Of a stretch of 6,437 nt of DNA, positions 6,193 to 6,437 are shown one piece after another. A program made the position numbers and the translations under genes. The notes beneath the pieces are model-generated. The model was not told the DNA's origin. It did not search any database and saw only the letters and a program-made list of their open reading frames with translations. Numbering within the stretch: the stretch's first letter is position 1; each line of letters opens with the position of its first letter. Source of the stretch: Prolixibacteraceae bacterium (GTDB taxonomy: Bacteria; Bacteroidota; Bacteroidia; Bacteroidales; Prolixibacteraceae). The stretch spans positions 1 to 6,437 of the forward strand of contig JAEUSS010000131.1 in NCBI GenBank assembly GCA_016788685.1, in the 5' to 3' direction.

Positions 6193-6437
6193 TTATCTTC
6201 TTCTGCTGTTTTCGTTCTCTTTTTTATCTTCTTTTGAAGATGGTTCAGCTTTTCTCACACTTTGTCCGGATCTTTTTGCTTCGCTGTTTGACCTGCCTCT
6301 GTGACTTTCGGATACGGAGCTTGATTTTTCGCGCGGGGTTGAACTCCTTTGAGTTGATTCAACCCGGTTTGCCGATCTGTTTGGTGATGAGGCTGACTGG
6401 CCCCTGGTCACAGAACGTCCGCCGGTCGATTCGTTTC
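6193..6437 (-). CDS. C-terminal tail of an unidentified Ser/Arg-rich protein (5' end outside window)
   Basis: The frame is open on the minus strand from the right edge to TAA at 6193-6195, giving 81 residues. It is extremely rich in Ser, Arg, Glu, Lys and Asn with almost no hydrophobic residues (for example RGRSNSEAKRSGQSVRKAEP), and ends in a charged KEDKKENENSRRR. This is an intrinsically disordered, basic tail with no recognisable domain. The GTG at 6409-6411 could be a start, but the same composition continues upstream to the window edge (NESTGGRS), so it is more likely the end of a longer protein. Some Bacteroidota surface or secreted proteins, such as those annotated DUF6600, end in similar Ser/Arg-rich tails; that link is a guess. 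The stop lies 28 bases before the hemE start on the same strand, so the two probably share a transcript. Whether it has anything to do with haem is unknown. Confidence 0.6.
   Translation of the reverse strand, partial: NESTGGRSVTRGQSASSPNRSANRVESTQRSSTPREKSSSVSESHRGRSNSEAKRSGQSVRKAEPSSKEDKKENENSRRR

Noticed and set aside
6336..6365. Inverted repeat GGGTTGAA/TTCAACCC as a regulatory hairpin
   Set aside because: It lies inside the Ser/Arg-rich coding frame, has a large imperfect interior and no T-run, and is compatible with chance in repetitive codons.

Overview
The window looks like a chromosomal segment of a member of the Bacteroidota, probably the Marinilabiliales/Prolixibacteraceae side of the phylum. 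The grounds are the wording of the proteins (a Bacteroides-like NagB C-terminus, a Bacteroidales-like UroD and HemF), the lack of Shine-Dalgarno sequences ahead of any gene, A/T-rich leaders, and one promoter-like element of the Bacteroidota TTTG/TAnnTTTG type. The placement is an inference from recall; no search was run. Nothing suggests a phage, plasmid or insertion sequence.

Layout. Positions 1-368 (+) hold the C-terminal half of glucosamine-6-phosphate deaminase (nagB), cut by the left edge. A perfect 18-bp terminator hairpin (411-449) separates it from everything else, which lies on the minus strand and converges on it. Reading the minus strand 5' to 3', the order is: the end of an unidentified Ser/Arg-rich protein (6437-6193, cut by the right edge), hemE (6164-5130), hemN (5056-3680), a HemY-type protoporphyrinogen oxidase here called hemG (3677-2286), hemF (2098-1202) and a DUF4395-type membrane protein (1132-470). 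No gap exceeds 300 bases. The longest, 2099-2285, carries two hairpins and a probable promoter. The hemE-hemN gap carries a small cluster of direct and inverted repeats.

Function. hemE, hemN/hemF and hemG cover consecutive late steps of haem synthesis: uroporphyrinogen III to coproporphyrinogen III (HemE), to protoporphyrinogen IX (HemN without oxygen, HemF with oxygen), to protoporphyrin IX (HemG). Having both the radical-SAM and the oxygen-dependent decarboxylase suggests an organism that meets both anoxic and oxic conditions. hemG and hemN are almost fused (2-nt gap). hemF is set apart by an intrinsic-terminator-like hairpin and a likely promoter, so it may be expressed separately. Ferrochelatase and the early genes (hemA, L, B, C, D) are not in the window.

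Novelty. This is mostly an ordinary biosynthetic cluster. The points worth a second look are the terminator/promoter break before hemF, the repeat cluster between hemE and hemN, the cysteine-bearing DUF4395 protein at the end of the run, the Ser/Arg-rich tail in front of hemE, the non-ATG starts of hemE and hemF, and a few substitutions in HemE and HemF. I found no convincing undescribed system.
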